Shown: positions 33,381 through 46,900 of the stretch, in pieces
How positions within the stretch are numbered: the first letter of the stretch is position 1
Layout of the letters: each line of letters starts with the position of its first letter
Source: Megascapheus bottae
Taxonomy: Eukaryota > Chordata > Mammalia > Rodentia > Geomyidae
Length of the DNA: 64,000 nt
Reading direction: 5' to 3'
Assembly (NCBI GenBank): GCA_024803745.1
Contig: JANJXV010000154.1
Coordinates: forward strand, 1,798,001 to 1,862,000
The notes under the pieces: generated by a model
What the model saw: the letters and a program-made list of their open reading frames with translations, nothing else
Database searches by the model: none
Told to the model about the DNA's origin: nothing
Translations under genes and position numbers: made by a program

Positions 33381-34749
33381 GTTGTAGTGTGTGGGGAGGA
33401 TGATGGGGTCAAATACATTTCTTCTTAGAAATTTACCTCATCTGGTTGCCCTAGATTTTCCTGGCCTTCTTCTTAGAGAAAGTTCAGTTATACTCGATTT
33501 GTGGCTTGGCAATGATCTAGCATGTACATCTTCGAGTAAGACATCCACAACTTCCATGCCTGAGACTCGAGTTTCCTGACCTTTGGCAACAGCACAGCAA
33601 CATCTTTCTTCCTTCTGAGCCTCAGGCCAAGTGAGCTGGCTTGAGCTGGTTGTTAGTTACAGTGGCATGGTTACCAGGGTTCCATATTCTGTTCCATTGT
33701 GAGGGAGGCAGGGTCACCTTTCAGGGACCAATGACCAAAGATCCTTGCTCACAAAAGACCTCACCAAAGACATACTGGAGGCTGAATCTCTCCTCCAGTC
33801 TCACAATATACATGTGGATGTAGTATACAGCACACCTTATTTGTCCAATCCCAATGTCTTCCACTAGGCCCAACTACCAGTCTGGTCTCAGGCTCAAGGA
33901 GCCTTTCTTAGGTAAGATCCAAACTTAAGGGTCAATATTGCCCTCATCCTTTACAAAACATTTGCTTCACAGTGCCTTCTCGGCCTGCATTTTGCCCCTT
34001 GTCGAATTTTTTTTGTTTTTGCTAGTCTTAGGAATTGACCTCAGAGTGTGAACATTGTTCTTGGGCTTTCTTTAGGCTTTAGCTGTCCCACCGAGCCACA
34101 GCACCACTTGCAGCGTTTTCTATGTATGTGGTAATGAGGAATCAAACCTGAGGCTTACTGCTTGGTAGCCAAGGACTCTCCCACTAGGTCAAACACACAG
34201 GGCATCTTGCACATATTTTTGACGTCAATCTACTAGGATATTATTAGGTTTCTGTATCCTAATCAATTTTTTCCTGATGATTAGCTTTGCTGTCATGTGT
34301 ACAAAATGCAAGAGGGAAAAACACAGAAGAATAAGTGAAATTAAAAAAAAGCATTAGACACAGTTAAGTGTTCATTCTTTGTAGAAGAAAGGATATTTGG
34401 ATATGATGATGATGATGATGACTTTATAATTACTATGTCAGGGTTGAGAGTTTGGCATAGTGGTAGAGTGCTTGCCTAGCATCCATGAAGATCTGGGTTT
34501 GATTGCTCAGTACCACATAGATAGAAAATCTAGATGTGGCACTGTGGCTCAAGTGGCAGAGGGCTAGACTTGAGAAAACCCGAGGACAGTGCTCAGGCAC
34601 TGAATTCAAGCCCCAAGACTGGCAGAAAGGTAAAAGAAAATAAAAATGCTTTTTACGAGCTAATTCACTCACAGCATTTGCTTCTGAATTCTTCGCTTCT
34701 GCATCTTGTGAAATACCCCTTTCCCTCAACGTAGACAAGAAAAACAGAT
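33381..34749 (+). repeat. Unit 1 spacer: inverted copy of 17,850-19,222
   Basis: Non-L1 part of the unit. It reads as the reverse complement of the segment upstream of the RalGDS-like remnant, including two shared SINE insertions in flipped orientation (34015-34197 minus, 34435-34628 plus) and the complement of the Cys-rich open segment at about 33550-33620. The short GAT repeat at about 34404-34420 has 5 copies. Confidence 0.9.
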
Positions 34750-35309
34750 CCATCCCATGGTCCTCTGTGAGGCCACTGGTTGGGCTAAGAGCTAGTCGTG
34801 CAGCAACACATAAGTTTTATTCTAATACTTTCCAAACTTTGTACCCAAATATGCTACCTACTTACCAACTTAGGTCAGTTATGCTTATGCTATAACTTTT
34901 CTTCATTACTACAATATTCTTACACTCCTACGTTAATCCTCTTGCACCTCCCCTGACCTCTCTCATTCTTTTTTTCTATGTCTGGACCTCTGCTCGTCTT
35001 TCAACCCTTATACTGCACGGATCTACACTTGATGGCTGTTGAGCAATATTGTATATGTAGGTGGTTAATTATTCTCTAGGCTCAGAGGGACTTAAAGACA
35101 ATAGAGATTGGATTGAGAGGCTTATTGTTTGGGGTATAAATCGCTTATCAGTGGTTGTATTAGGCTGGTCTGTAAGTGCACAAAAAGAAAGAGTGATAAT
35201 ACCAATCAAAACTTGTGAACATCTAGTGTCTGCCAGCTACAGAGGTCTAGGTTGGTTATATGTGAAAAACTATAATCGTATTTAGTAGTAATCTTGCTCC
35301 CATTTTCAA
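34750..35309 (+). other. Unit 1 segment upstream of ORF1, possible L1 5' UTR
   Basis: About 560 bp with no counterpart in the 17.85-19.2 kb block or elsewhere in the left half of the window. It contains a TATA-like 'gggtataaatcgctt' at about 35133-35147 and ends directly at the ORF1 ATG (35310). The likely identity is L1 5' UTR, perhaps truncated, but it could be flanking DNA caught in the duplication unit. The same segment precedes ORF1 in units 2-4 (about 42170, 49572 and 57028 onward). Confidence 0.5.
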
Positions 35310-36493
35310 ATGGGCAGAACAAGAAACTCAAGAAAAATGTCAAATCAAGAAACAACATCCCCCACCCAATGTAAACAGACAATGGAACAGTCACTGGCAA
35401 ACCTAGAGGAGAGTCTTCCAATTGCTACACAAATGCAATTGATAAACATCATTAATGAAAAATGTGAAAATATAAAGAAAGAGATAATGGAGGAAGCCAT
35501 ACCTGAACAAGAGGAAAGCAAAAACAAGGTGATAAGTGAAAAAGAAGAAGCCATAAAGGAGGCCATAATAAAGGTTTTTCAAAGAAAGATGGATGAATTC
35601 AAAGAATCCACAAATAAAAACGTGACCAAACTCCAGCAAATGTCCAAAGAAAATAAAGCTACTGAGCTAACCACTCAAAAGGAAATCAAGGAGATAAAGA
35701 AATCCATACATGATATAAAACAAGGGATGCAAGGCATCAAAAGTGAGCAATTAGAAGCAAGGGAGATGAAAAATAAAGTAGATAGCTTTGATAGCAGGTT
35801 AGACATTGCAGAGGAGAGAATTTCCGTGGCTGAAGATAATTTAGGTATTATAAAGAACAGAAAATGAGTCAATCCAAATCTAGGAAATATGAGAGAGCGC
35901 TTCAGGAGGTCCAAGATACAATTAGGAAGCCTAATTTAAGGCTAGTTGGTATGGAGGAGGGCGTGGAGAAAGAGGTCAATGGTATTGGAAATATACTTCA
36001 GGGAATCATCTCAGAGAATTTCCCAAATATCCAGAAGGGCAGGCCCATCCAGATACGAGAAGCTTTTAGAAACCCAAACAGACCTGACCAGAAAAGAACA
36101 TCCCACCGCCACATTGTGATCCGAACTGTATCAATAGAAACGAAAGGAAAGATCCTAAAGGCAGCCAGGGAAAAGGGATCAGTAACCTACAAAGGCAAAC
36201 CAATCAGAATAACCCCAGATTTCTCAGCAGAGACCATGCAAGCACGAAGTGACTGGAAGCATATATGTCATGCCCTTATATCAAATAACTACCAACCAAG
36301 AATACTGTAGCCAGCTAAGCTCTCTTTCCTAACTGAGGGAAAAATAAAAACATTCCATTCCAGGGAAAAGCTGCAACAATATGTCGAAACAAAAACAACA
36401 CTACAGAGAATTCTCAAAGATGCTCTATACATAGAAAACCAAAATAAATGCAATATAGGGAAAGAAATGGCACCTAAACAGCATACCATCTAA
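35310..36493 (+). pseudogene. L1 ORF1, unit 1 (RNA-binding chaperone, disabled)
   Basis: ORF1 encodes the L1 RNA-binding protein that coats L1 RNA. The N-terminal 185 codons (MGRTRNSRKMSNQETTSP and on) are largely heptad-like and charged, consistent with the ORF1 coiled coil. The frame ends at TGA inside AAATGAG (about 35865) and resumes one frame over with the RRM-like and C-terminal domains (NLRLVGMEEGV, PNRPDQKRTSHRHIVI, GKPIRITPDFSAETM). A TAG (36308-36310) replaces the aromatic codon after QPRIL, and a further 60 codons remain open beyond it to TAA at 36491. Both breaks are shared by all units. Confidence 0.92.
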
Positions 36494-36541
36494 GGACCAC
36501 AAGAACTGTCAAGACACAGGCCCTACTAAAAGCTTTTAAAA

Positions 36542-39500
36542 ATGGTAGGAACTAATAAATATCTCTCAATCCTAACTCTCAATATCAATGGACTTAACTC
36601 TCCAATTAAACGGCATAGGTTGTCTAGTTGGATCAAAAAGCAAGAGCCATCGTTCTGCTGACTTCGAGAGACACATCTTACCCAAAAACAATCATCTTTT
36701 GAAAGTGAGAGGTTGGAATAAACTCTATCAAGCTAACTGCCCCCATAAACAGGCTAGAGTTGCCATCCTCATATCAGATACAATAGACTTCAAACTAAAA
36801 TTAGTAAGAAAAGACAAAGAAGGTTACTACATACTACTAAAGGGATCTTTCCTCCCAGAAGACATAACAATCCCAAATATTTACACACCCAATCCCGGAG
36901 CTCCAAACTTCATCAAGCAAACTTTACTTACACTGAAACCATACATAGATCGAAACACAGTGATTGTTGGTGAGTTTAACACACCACTCTCACCTATGGA
37001 CAGATCAACAAGGCAAAAACTCAACAGAGAAACCTTAGAACTGAACAACTATATAGACCAACTAGATCTAACAGACATTTGCAGAATATTCCACAAAGTA
37101 ACACCACAATATACGTTTTTCTCAGCAGCACATGGAACATTTTCCAAAATAGACCACATCTTAGGCCATAAAGCAAACCTGGACAGATTCAGAAACACTG
37201 AAATTATTCCATGCACACTCTCAGACCATAAAGGCATCAAATTGGAGCTGAACACACATCTCCACCAAAGAAAACCCTGTAACTCATGGAGACTGAACCA
37301 CACATTGTTGAATCAAAAACAATGGGTAATCGAAGAGATCAGAACAGATATCCAACTGTTTATGAAATTTAACAATAAGGAGCACACAAATATCAACTCC
37401 TTAGGGACACAACAAAGGCAGTACTCAGAGGAAAATTTATAGCGTGGAGTGCCTACAACAGCAAGTTGGATAAATGGCAAACCAACTAGTTAATGTCTCA
37501 CCTTAACCTCCTGGAAAAAGAGCAACAAACCAACCCTAAACCCATTAGGATTTATTAAAATCAAAGCAGAATTAAATGATTTGGAATAAAAAAACTATAG
37601 AAAGAATCAACAAAACAAGGAGTTGGTTCTTGAAAGAATTAACAAAATTGACAAGCCCTTAGCAAATCTTACCAAAAAAAAGAAGAGAGCATATCGAAAT
37701 AAACAAAATCGCAGATGAAAATGGTAATATCACGACAGAAATTACCAAGATCCAGAATATCATGAGGGAATACTTCTCAAACCTTTACGCCAACAAATTT
37801 GAGAATCTAGAAGAAATGGATGAATTCCTAGACAATATTAACATACACACACTGAACCAGGAAGAGCTAACCCAACTCAACAGGCCTATTTCAAGCTCTG
37901 AAATAGAAATGGAAATTATACAATTTCCACTTAAAAAGAGCCCGGGGCCAGATGGATTCACAGCTGAATTCTATAAGGTCTTCAAAGCAGAGCTCACACC
38001 AATACTCCTCAAGCGCTTCAACGAAATTGAAAATGAAGGTTCTTTACTAAACTGATTCTGTGAAGCCAGCATATCCCTAATCCCCAAACCAGACAGAGAT
38101 TCATCAAAGAAAGAGATCTATAGACCCATTTCTTTGATGAACCTCGATGCAAAACTTCTCAACAAAATACTGGCCAACCGTCTACAACAACTCATCAAAA
38201 AAAATATACACTATGATCAAACTGGATTCATCACAGGGAGGCAAAGCTGGTTCAACATACACAAATCAATTAATATAATTCAACACATCAACAGGAGCAG
38301 GGATAAAATCACATGATTGTCTCAATAGATGCGGAAAAATCATTTGACAAGATCCAAAACCCCTTTATGTTAAAAGATGTGGAGAAACTAGGAATCCATG
38401 GAACATTTCTCAATGTAATAAAGGCTGTGTATGAGAAACCCACTGCTAGTATTATACTTAATGGTGAAAATCTAAAGCCATTCCCTCTAAAATCAGGAAT
38501 GCGACAAGGATGCCCACTCTCTCCACTCCTTTTTAACATAGTACTAGAATTCCTAGGCAGTGCAATATGGCAAGAAGCAAGCATAAAGGGGATCCAAGTA
38601 GGGAAAGAGGAAATAAAACTATCCCTCTTTGCAGATGACATGATTCTGTATTTAAAGAATCCTATAGACTCTACTCCCAAGCTCCTTGAGCTGATTCAAA
38701 GCTTTGGAAGGGTAGCAGGCCATAAAATCAACCCTCACAAATCAACTGCCTTACTTTACGCCAACACTGAGAGGAACGAGGCAATAATCAGGAAAGAAAA
38801 TCCTTTCACAATAGCCTCAAAGGAAATAAAGTACCTAGCAATTAGCTTAACTAAGAATGTAAAGGACCGTTTAGATGAAACCTTTAAAACCCTAAAAAAG
38901 GAAATTAAAGCAGAACTAAGGAAATGGAAAAACCTCCCATGCTCCTGGATTGGAAGAATCAACATTGTGAAAATGACAATCTTGCCAAGGGCTATCTACA
39001 AATTCAATGTAATACCCATCAACATCCCAATGTCATTCTTTAACGACATAGAAGAGGCAATTCAAAATTTCATATGGAATAATAAAAGACCCCGTATAGC
39101 AAAACACTTCTTAGCAGAAAGAACAGCGCTGGAGGAATTTCAATTCCAAACTTAAGGCTCTATTACAGAGCTATAATTCTCAAAACAGCTTGGTACTGGC
39201 ACAAGAACAGGCCTGAAGTCCAATGGAGTAGAACTGCGGACCCAGATATTAAACCACAGACCTATGGCCACCTAATCTTTGACCAGGGAGCCAAAAAAAT
39301 AGAATGGAAGAAAGATAGCCTCTTCAACAAGTTGTGCTGGCAGAACTGGTTAAACACCTGCAGAAAATTAAAGTTGGATCCTTCTTTGGCCCCTTGCACT
39401 AGAATTAACTCCAAATGGATCAAGGACGTGGAGGTAAAAGCTGACACACTGAAAAGTTTACAGGAAGGAATAGGAGATACACTAGGCCTCCTTGGTACAG

Positions 39501-40374
39501 GTCGAAACTTTCTTAATAAGGACCAAGAATCACAACAAATCAGAGAAAGGCTGGATAAGTGGGACTGCATTAAACTGCAGAACTTTTGTATGGCAACGGA
39601 TATAGCTAGTAAACTAATCAGGAAGCCTACAGAGTGGGAGAAGATCTTCACCACCCAAACAACGGAACAAGGCCTCATATCTAAAATATATCAACAACTC
39701 AAAAAATTGAATCACTCCAAAACTAACCTCCAAAGTAACACCCATCCCATTACAAAATGGGCCAAAGACTTAAAGAGAGTCTTCTCTGAAGAAGAAACAA
39801 AAATGGCCCATAGACACATGAAGAAATGCTCAACATCTCTGGTCATAAAAGAAATGCAAATCAAAACAAGTCTAAGATTCCACCTAACTCCAGTTAGAAT
39901 GGCCAGGATCAGGAAAACGAATGACAACAGATGCTGGAGGGGATGTGGTCAGGAGGGATCACTACTACACTGTTGGTGGGAGTGCAAACTCGTTCAACCA
40001 CTATGGAAAGCAGTGCGGCAGTGCCTCAAAACGCTAAACATACAACTCCCCTATGACCCAGCAATTCCACTACTTGGCATTTACCCAACAATCCAGAAAC
40101 AAGGGCATACTAAACCCACTAGCCAACAATGTTCATTGCAGCACTATTCACCATAGCAAAGATATGGAACCAACCCAGATGTCCCTCAGTTGATGAGTGG
40201 ATCAACAAGTTGTGGTATTTGTACACAATGGAATTCTATGCTGCTGTCAGAAAGAATGACATCGCCCCATTTGTTAGGAAATGGAAAGACTTAGAACAAA
40301 TCATATTAAGTGAACTAAGCCAGACTCAAAGGAACTTAGGCTCAGTGGTTTCCCTCATTCGTCATAATCAGTAG
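36542..40374 (+). pseudogene. L1 ORF2, unit 1 (endonuclease / reverse transcriptase, disabled)
   Basis: Starts MVGTNKYLSILTLNINGLN. TGA occurs at about codon 41 (SFC-stop), a frameshift near 36700, then a 220-codon endonuclease stretch (VGEFNTPLS, SAAHGTFSKIDHILGHK, TLSDHKGIKLE). A frameshift follows near 37405 and more stops before the RT. RT frame 38313-39155: [40 protein letters not shown] with the FADD catalytic motif. C-terminal Cys-rich segment at about 39930-40000. A unit-specific one-base loss near 39104 shifts the frame after the RT. Unit-specific substitutions include AEKSFDK for AEKAFDK and MRQGC for TRQGC. Confidence 0.94.
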
Positions 40375-40792
40375 AAACCTTGGGCTCTAGTAGCAGAGAT
40401 TGTCAATAGAGCAAAAGGCCATATATAAGGCCATATAATGTGAAGCTAATTGAAAGGACCTCCAGGATATTGACACAAAAGCCATATAATGAATGATTGT
40501 TGTCCTTAATGTACTATGTTGTGTCTCATCTCGCTTGCTGTCCCTTGGTTATCCCATATTGGTATAGTATCTCACTTTGTTATCTGATATATTGAATTTA
40601 TTTGTATTTGGATATTTGAAATTTGATAGGGAAGGGGGAAAACCAAGACGGGTGGGGGGTGTGGGGTTGGAGGGAAATGGGTACCAAGACATGTGAAAGG
40701 GTATCAATGTATGTGAATTAATGCACCTTCTATCTGGCAAATATCATCTAACCCTTTTACTAATTACAATAAAAAATGAAAAAAAAAAGAAA
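40375..40792 (+). other. L1 3' UTR and A-rich tail, unit 1
   Basis: G-rich tract at about 40632-40673, AATAAA-like 'acaataaaaaatg' at about 40767-40779, and an A-rich tail that meets the unit 2 spacer. Confidence 0.85.
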
Positions 40793-42169
40793 GTTGTAGT
40801 GTGTGGGGAGGATGATGGGGTCAAATACATTTCTTCTTAGAAATTTACCTCATCTGGTTGCCCTGGATTTTCCTGGCCTTCTTCTTAGAGAAAGTTCTGT
40901 TATACTGGATTTGTGGCTTGGCAATGATCTAGCATGTACATCTTCGAGTAAGACATCCACAACTTCCATGCCTGAGACTCGAGTTTCCTGACCTTTGGCA
41001 ACAGCACAGCAACATCTTTCTTCCTCCTGAGCCACAGGCCAAGTGAGCTGGCTTGAGCTGGTTGTTAGTTACAGTGGCTTGGTTACCAGGGTTCCATATT
41101 CTGTTCCATTGTGAGGGAGGCAGGGTCACCTTTCACTGCCCAATGACCAAAGATCCTTGCTCACAAAAGACCTCACCAAAGACATACTGGAGGCTGAATC
41201 TCTCCTCCAATCTCACAATATACATGTGGATGTAGTAAACAGCACACCTTATTTGTCCAATCCCAATGTCTTCCACTAGGCCCAACTACCAGTCTGGTCT
41301 CAGGCTCAAGGAGACTTTCTTAGGTAAGATCCAAACTTAAGGGTCAATATTGCCCTCATCCTTTACAAAACATTTGCTTCACAGTGCCTTCTCTGCCTGC
41401 ATTTTGCCCCTTGTCGAATTATTTTTGTTTTTGCTAGTCTTGGGACTTGACCTCAGAGTGTGAACATTGTTCTTGGGCTTTCTTTAGGCTTTAGCTGTCC
41501 CACCGAGCCACAGCACCACTTGCAGCGTTTTCTATGTATGTGGTAATGAGGAATCAAACCTGAGGCTTACTGCTTGGTAGCCAAGGACTCTCCCACTAGG
41601 TCAAACACACAGGGCATCTTGCACATATTTTTGACGTCAATCTACTAGGATATTATTAGGTTTTTGTATCCTAATCAATTTTTTTCCTGATGATTAGCTT
41701 TGCTGTCATGTGTAAAAAATGCAAGAGGGAAAAACACAGAAGAATTAGTGAAATTAAAAAAAAGCATTAGACACAGTTAAGTGTTCATTCTTTGTAGGAG
41801 AAAGGATATTTGGATATGATGATGATGATGATGATGATGACTTTATAATTACTATGTCAGGGTTGAGAGTTTGGCATAGTGGTAGAGTGCTTGCCTAGCA
41901 TCCATGAAGATCTGGGTTTGATTGCTCAGTACCACATAGATAGAAAATCTAGATGTGGCACTGTGGCTCAAGTGGCAGAGGGCTAGACTTGAGAAAACCC
42001 GAGGACAGTGCTCAGGCCCTGAATTCAAGCCCCAAGACTGGCAGAAAGTTAAAAGAAAATAAAAATGCTTTTTACGAGCTAATTCACTCACAGCATTTGC
42101 TTCTGAAATCTTCGCTTCTGCATCTTGTGAAATAGCCCTTTCCCTCAACGTAGACAAGAAAAACAGATC
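40793..42169 (+). repeat. Unit 2 spacer (inverted 17,850-19,222 homologue)
   Basis: Contains the two shared SINEs (about 41420-41612 minus, 41857-42050 plus). The GAT repeat at about 41818-41838 has 7 copies. Confidence 0.9.
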
Positions 42170-42726
42170 CATCCCATGGTCCACTGTGAGGCCACTGGTT
42201 GGGCTAAGAGCTAGTCGTGCAGCAACACATAAGTTTTATTCTAATACTTTCCAAACTTTGTACTCAAATATGCTACCTACTTACCAACTTATGTCAGTTA
42301 TCCTTATGCTATAACTTTTCTTCATTACTACAATATTCTTACACTCCTACGTTAATCCTCTTGCACCTCCCCTGACCTCTCTCATTCTTTTTTTCTATCT
42401 CTGGACCTCTGCTCGTCTTTCAACCCTTATACTGCACGGATCTACACTTGATGGCTGTTGAGCAATATTGTATATGTAGGTGGTTAATTATTCTCTAGGC
42501 TCAGAGGGACTTAAAGACAATAGAGATTGGATTGAGGCTTATTGTTTTGGGTATAAATCGCTTATCAGTGGTTGTATTAGGCTGGTCTGTAAGTGCACAA
42601 AAGGAAAGAGTGATAATACCAATCAAAACTTGTGAACATCTAGTGTCTGCCAGCTACAGAGGTCTAGGTTGGTTATATCTGAAAAACTATAATCGTATTT
42701 AGTAGTAATCTTGCTCCCATTTTCAA

Positions 42727-43910
42727 ATGGGCAGAACAAGAAACTCAAGAAAAATGTCAAATCAAGAAACAACATCCCCCACCCAATGTAAACAGACAAT
42801 GGAACAGTCACTGGCAAACCTAGAGGAGAGTCTTCCAATTGCTACACAAATGCAATTGATAAACATCATTAATGAAAAATGTGAAAATATAAAGAAAGAG
42901 ATAATGGAGGAAGCCATACCTGAACAAGAGGAAAGCAAATACAAGGTGATAAGTGAAAAAGAACAAGCCATAAAGGAGGCCATAATAAAGGTTTTTCAAA
43001 GAAAGATGGATGAATTCAAAGAATCCACAAATAAAAACGTGACCAAACTCCAGCAAATGTCCAAAGAAAATAAAGCTACTGAGCTAACCACTCAAAAGGA
43101 AATCAAGGAGATAAAGAAATCCATACATGATCTAAAACAAGGGATGCAAGGCATCAAAAGTGAGCAATTAGAAGCAAGGGAGTTGAAAAATAAAGTAGAT
43201 AGGTTTGATAGCAGGTTAGACATTGCAGAGGAGAGAATTTCCGTGGCTGAAGATAATTTAGGTATTATAAAGAACAGAAAATGAGTCAATCCAAATCTAG
43301 GAAATATGAGAGAGCGCTTCAGGAGGTCCAAGATACAATTAGGAAGCCTAATTTAAGCCTAGTTGGTATGGAGGAGGGCGTGGAGAAAGAGGTCAATGGT
43401 ATTGGAAATATACTTCAGGGAATCATCTCAGAGAATTTCCCAAATATCCAGAAAGGCAGGCCCATCCAGATACGAGAAGCTTTTAGAACCCCAAACAGAC
43501 CTGACCAGAAAAGAACATCCCACCGCCACATTGTGATCCAAACTGGATCAATAGAAACGAAAGGAAAGATCCTAAAGGCAGCCAGGGAAAAGGGATCAGT
43601 AACCTACAAAGGCAAACCAATCAGAATAACCACAGATTTCTCAGCAGAGACCATGCAAGCACGAAGTGACTGGAAGCATATATGTCATGTCCTTATATCA
43701 AATAACTACCAACCAAGAATACTGTAGCCAGCTAAGCTCTCATTCATAACTGAGGGAAAAATAAAAACATTCCATTCCAGGGAAAAGCTGCAACAATATG
43801 TCGAAACAAAACCAACACTACAGAGAATTCTCAAAGATGCTCTATACATAGAAAACCAAAATAAATGCAATATAGGGAAAGAAATGGCACCTAAACAGCA
43901 TACCATCTAA
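42727..43910 (+). pseudogene. L1 ORF1, unit 2 (disabled)
   Basis: Same TGA after GIIKNRK and same TAG after QPRIL as unit 1. Private changes include ESKYKV, EKEQAI, IQTGSIETK and RITTDFS. Confidence 0.92.
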
Positions 43911-43958
43911 GGACCACAAGAACTGTCAAGACACAGGCCCTACTAAAAGCTTTTAAAA

Positions 43959-46900
43959 ATGGTAGGAACTAATAAATATCTCTCAATCCTAACTCTCAAT
44001 ATCAATGGATTTAACTCTCCAATTAAACGGCATAGGTTGTCTAGTTGGATCAAAAAGCAAGAGCCATCGTTCTGCTGACTTCGAGAGACACATCTTACCC
44101 CAAAACAATCATCTTTTGAAAGTGAGAAGTTGGAATAAACTCTATCAAGCTAACTGCCCCCATAAACAGGCTAGAGTTGCCATCCTCATATCAGATGCAA
44201 TAGACTTCAAACTAAAATTAGTAAGAAAAGACAAAGAAGGTTACTACATACTACTAAAGGGATCTTTCCTCCCGGAAGACATAACAATCCTAAATATTTA
44301 CACACCCAATCCCGGAGCTCCAAACTTCATCAAGCAAACTTTACTTACACTGAAACCATACATAGATCGAAATACAGTGATTGTTGGTGAGTTTAACACA
44401 CCACTCTCACCTATGGACAGATCAACAAGGCAAAAACTCAACAGAGAAACCTTAGAACTGAACAACTATATAGACCAACTAGATCTAACAGACATCTGCA
44501 GAATATTCCACCCAGTAACACCACAATATACGTTTTTCTCAGCAGCACATGGAACATTTTCCAAAATAGACCACATCTTAGGCCATAAAGCAAACCTGGA
44601 CAGATTCAGAAACACTGAAATTATTCCATGCACACTCTCAGACCATAAAGGCATCAAATTGGAGCTGAACACACATCTCCACCAAAGAAAACCCTGTAAC
44701 TCATGGAGACTGAACCACACATTGTTGAATCAAAAACAATGGGTAATCGAAGAGATCAGAACAGATATCCAACTGTTTATGAAATTTAACAATAAGGAGC
44801 ACACAAATATCAACTCCTTAGGGACACAACAAAGGCAGTACTCAGAGGAAAATTTATAGCGTGGAGTGCCTACAACAGCAAGTTGGAAAAATGGCAAACC
44901 AACTAGTTAATGTCTCACCTTAACCTCCTGGAAAAAGAGCAACAAACCAACCCTAAACCGATTAGGAGAAAGCAAATTATTAAAATCAAAGCAGAATTAA
45001 ATGATTTGGAATAAAAAAACTATAGAAAGAATCAACAAAACAAGGAGTTGGTTCTTGAAAGAATTAACAAAATTGACAAGCCCTTAGCAAATCTTACCAA
45101 AAAAAGAAGAGAGCATATCGAAATAAACAAAATCGCAGATGAAAATGGTAATATCACGACAGAAATTACCAAGATCCAGAATATCATGAGGGAATACTTC
45201 TCAAACTTTTACGCCAACAAATTTGAGAATCTAGAAGAAATGGATGAATTCCTAGACAATATTAACATACACACACTGAACCAAGAAGAGCTAACCCAAC
45301 TCAACAGGCCTATTTCAAGCTCTGAAATAGAAATGGAAATTAGACAACTTCCACTTAAAAAGAGCCCAGGGCCAGATGGATTCACAGCTGAATTCTATAA
45401 GGTCTTCAAAGCAGAGCTCACACCAATACTCCTCAAGCTCTTCAACGAAATTGAAAATGAAGGTTCTTTACTAAACTGATTCTGTGAAGCCAGCATATCC
45501 CTCATCCCCAAACCAGACAGAGATTCATCAAAGAAAGAGATCTATAGACCCATTTCTTTGATGAACCTCGATGCAAAACTTCTCAACAAAATACTGGCCA
45601 ACCGTTCACAACAACTCATCAAAAAAAAATATACACTATGATCAAACTGGATTCATCACAGGGAGGCAAAGCTGGTTCAACATACACAAATCAATTAATA
45701 TAATTCAACACATCAACAGGAGCAGGGATAAAATCACATGATTGTCTCAATAGATGCGGAAAAGGCATCTTTATGTAAAAAGATGTGGAGAAACTAGGAA
45801 TCCATGGAACATTTCTCAATGTAATAAAGGCTATGTATGAGAAACCCACTGCTAGTATTATACTTAATGGTGAAAATCTAAAGCCATTCCCTCTAAAATC
45901 AGGAACGAGACAAGGATGCCCACTCTCTCCCCTCCTTTTTAACATAGTACTAGAATTCCTAGGCAGTGCAATAAGGCAAGAAGCAAGCATAAAGGGGATC
46001 CAAGTAGGGAAAGAGGAAATAAAACTATCCCTCTTTGCAGATGACATGATTCTGTATTTAAAGAATCCTATAGACTCTACTCCCAAGCTCCTTGAGCTGA
46101 TTCAAATCTTTGGAAGGGTAGCAGGCCATAAAATCAACCCTCACAAATCAACTGCCTTACTTTACGCCAACACTGAGAGGAACGAGGCAATAATCAGGAA
46201 AGAAAATCCTTTCACAATAGCCTCAAAGGAAATAAAGTACCTAGCAATTAGCTTAACTAAGAATGTAAAGGACCGTTTAGATGAAAACTTTAAAACCCTA
46301 AAAAAGGAAATTAAAGCAGAACTAAGGAAATGGAAACACCTCCCATGCTCCTGGATTGGAAGAATCAACATTGTGAAAATGACAATCTTGCCAAGGGCTA
46401 TCTACAAATTCAATGTAATACCCATCAACATCCCAATGTCATTCTTTAAAGACATAGAAGAGGCAATTCAAAATTTCACATGGAATAATAAAAGACCCCG
46501 TATAGCAAAAACACTTCTTAGCAGAAAGAACAGCGCTGGAGGAATTTCAATTCCAAACTTAAGGCTCTATTACAGAGCTATAATTCTCAAAACAGCTTGG
46601 TACTGGCACAAGAACAGGCCTGAAGTCCAATGGAGTAGAACTGCGGACCCAGATATTAAACCACAGACCTATGGCCACCTAATCTTTGACCAGGGAGCCA
46701 AAAAAAATAGAATGGAAGAAAGATAGCCTCTTCAACAAGTTGTGCTGGCAGAACTGGTTAAACACCTGCAGAAAACTAAAGTTGGATCCTTCTTTGTCCC
46801 CTAGCACTAGAATTAACTCCAAATGGATCAAAGACGTGGAGGTAAAAGCTGACACACTGAAAAGTTTACAGGAAGGAATAGGAGATACACTAGGCCTCCT

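Larger units (their letters stand above)
33381..40792 (+). repeat. Tandem array unit 1 (7412 bp)
   Basis: Delimited by the recurring join of an L1 A-rich tail to 'gttgtagtgtgtgggg'. Order: spacer, upstream segment, L1 ORF1, ORF2, 3' UTR, A-tail. The next unit starts in the same way at 40793. Landmarks throughout (SINEs, GAT repeat, ORF1 ATG, ORF2 ATG) recur at the same offsets. Confidence 0.95.

Noticed and set aside
34433..34753. Recurring 106-110 codon minus-strand frame in each unit (MDLFFLSTLRERGISQDAEA and on)
   Set aside because: Most of it reads through the antisense of an ID-dimer SINE. Its recurrence only reflects the tandem duplication.
36588..37442. 284-codon frame with its own ATG as a separate gene
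   Set aside because: The first 35 or so codons are an out-of-frame reading of the ORF2 start. The rest is the ORF2 endonuclease domain after a frameshift.
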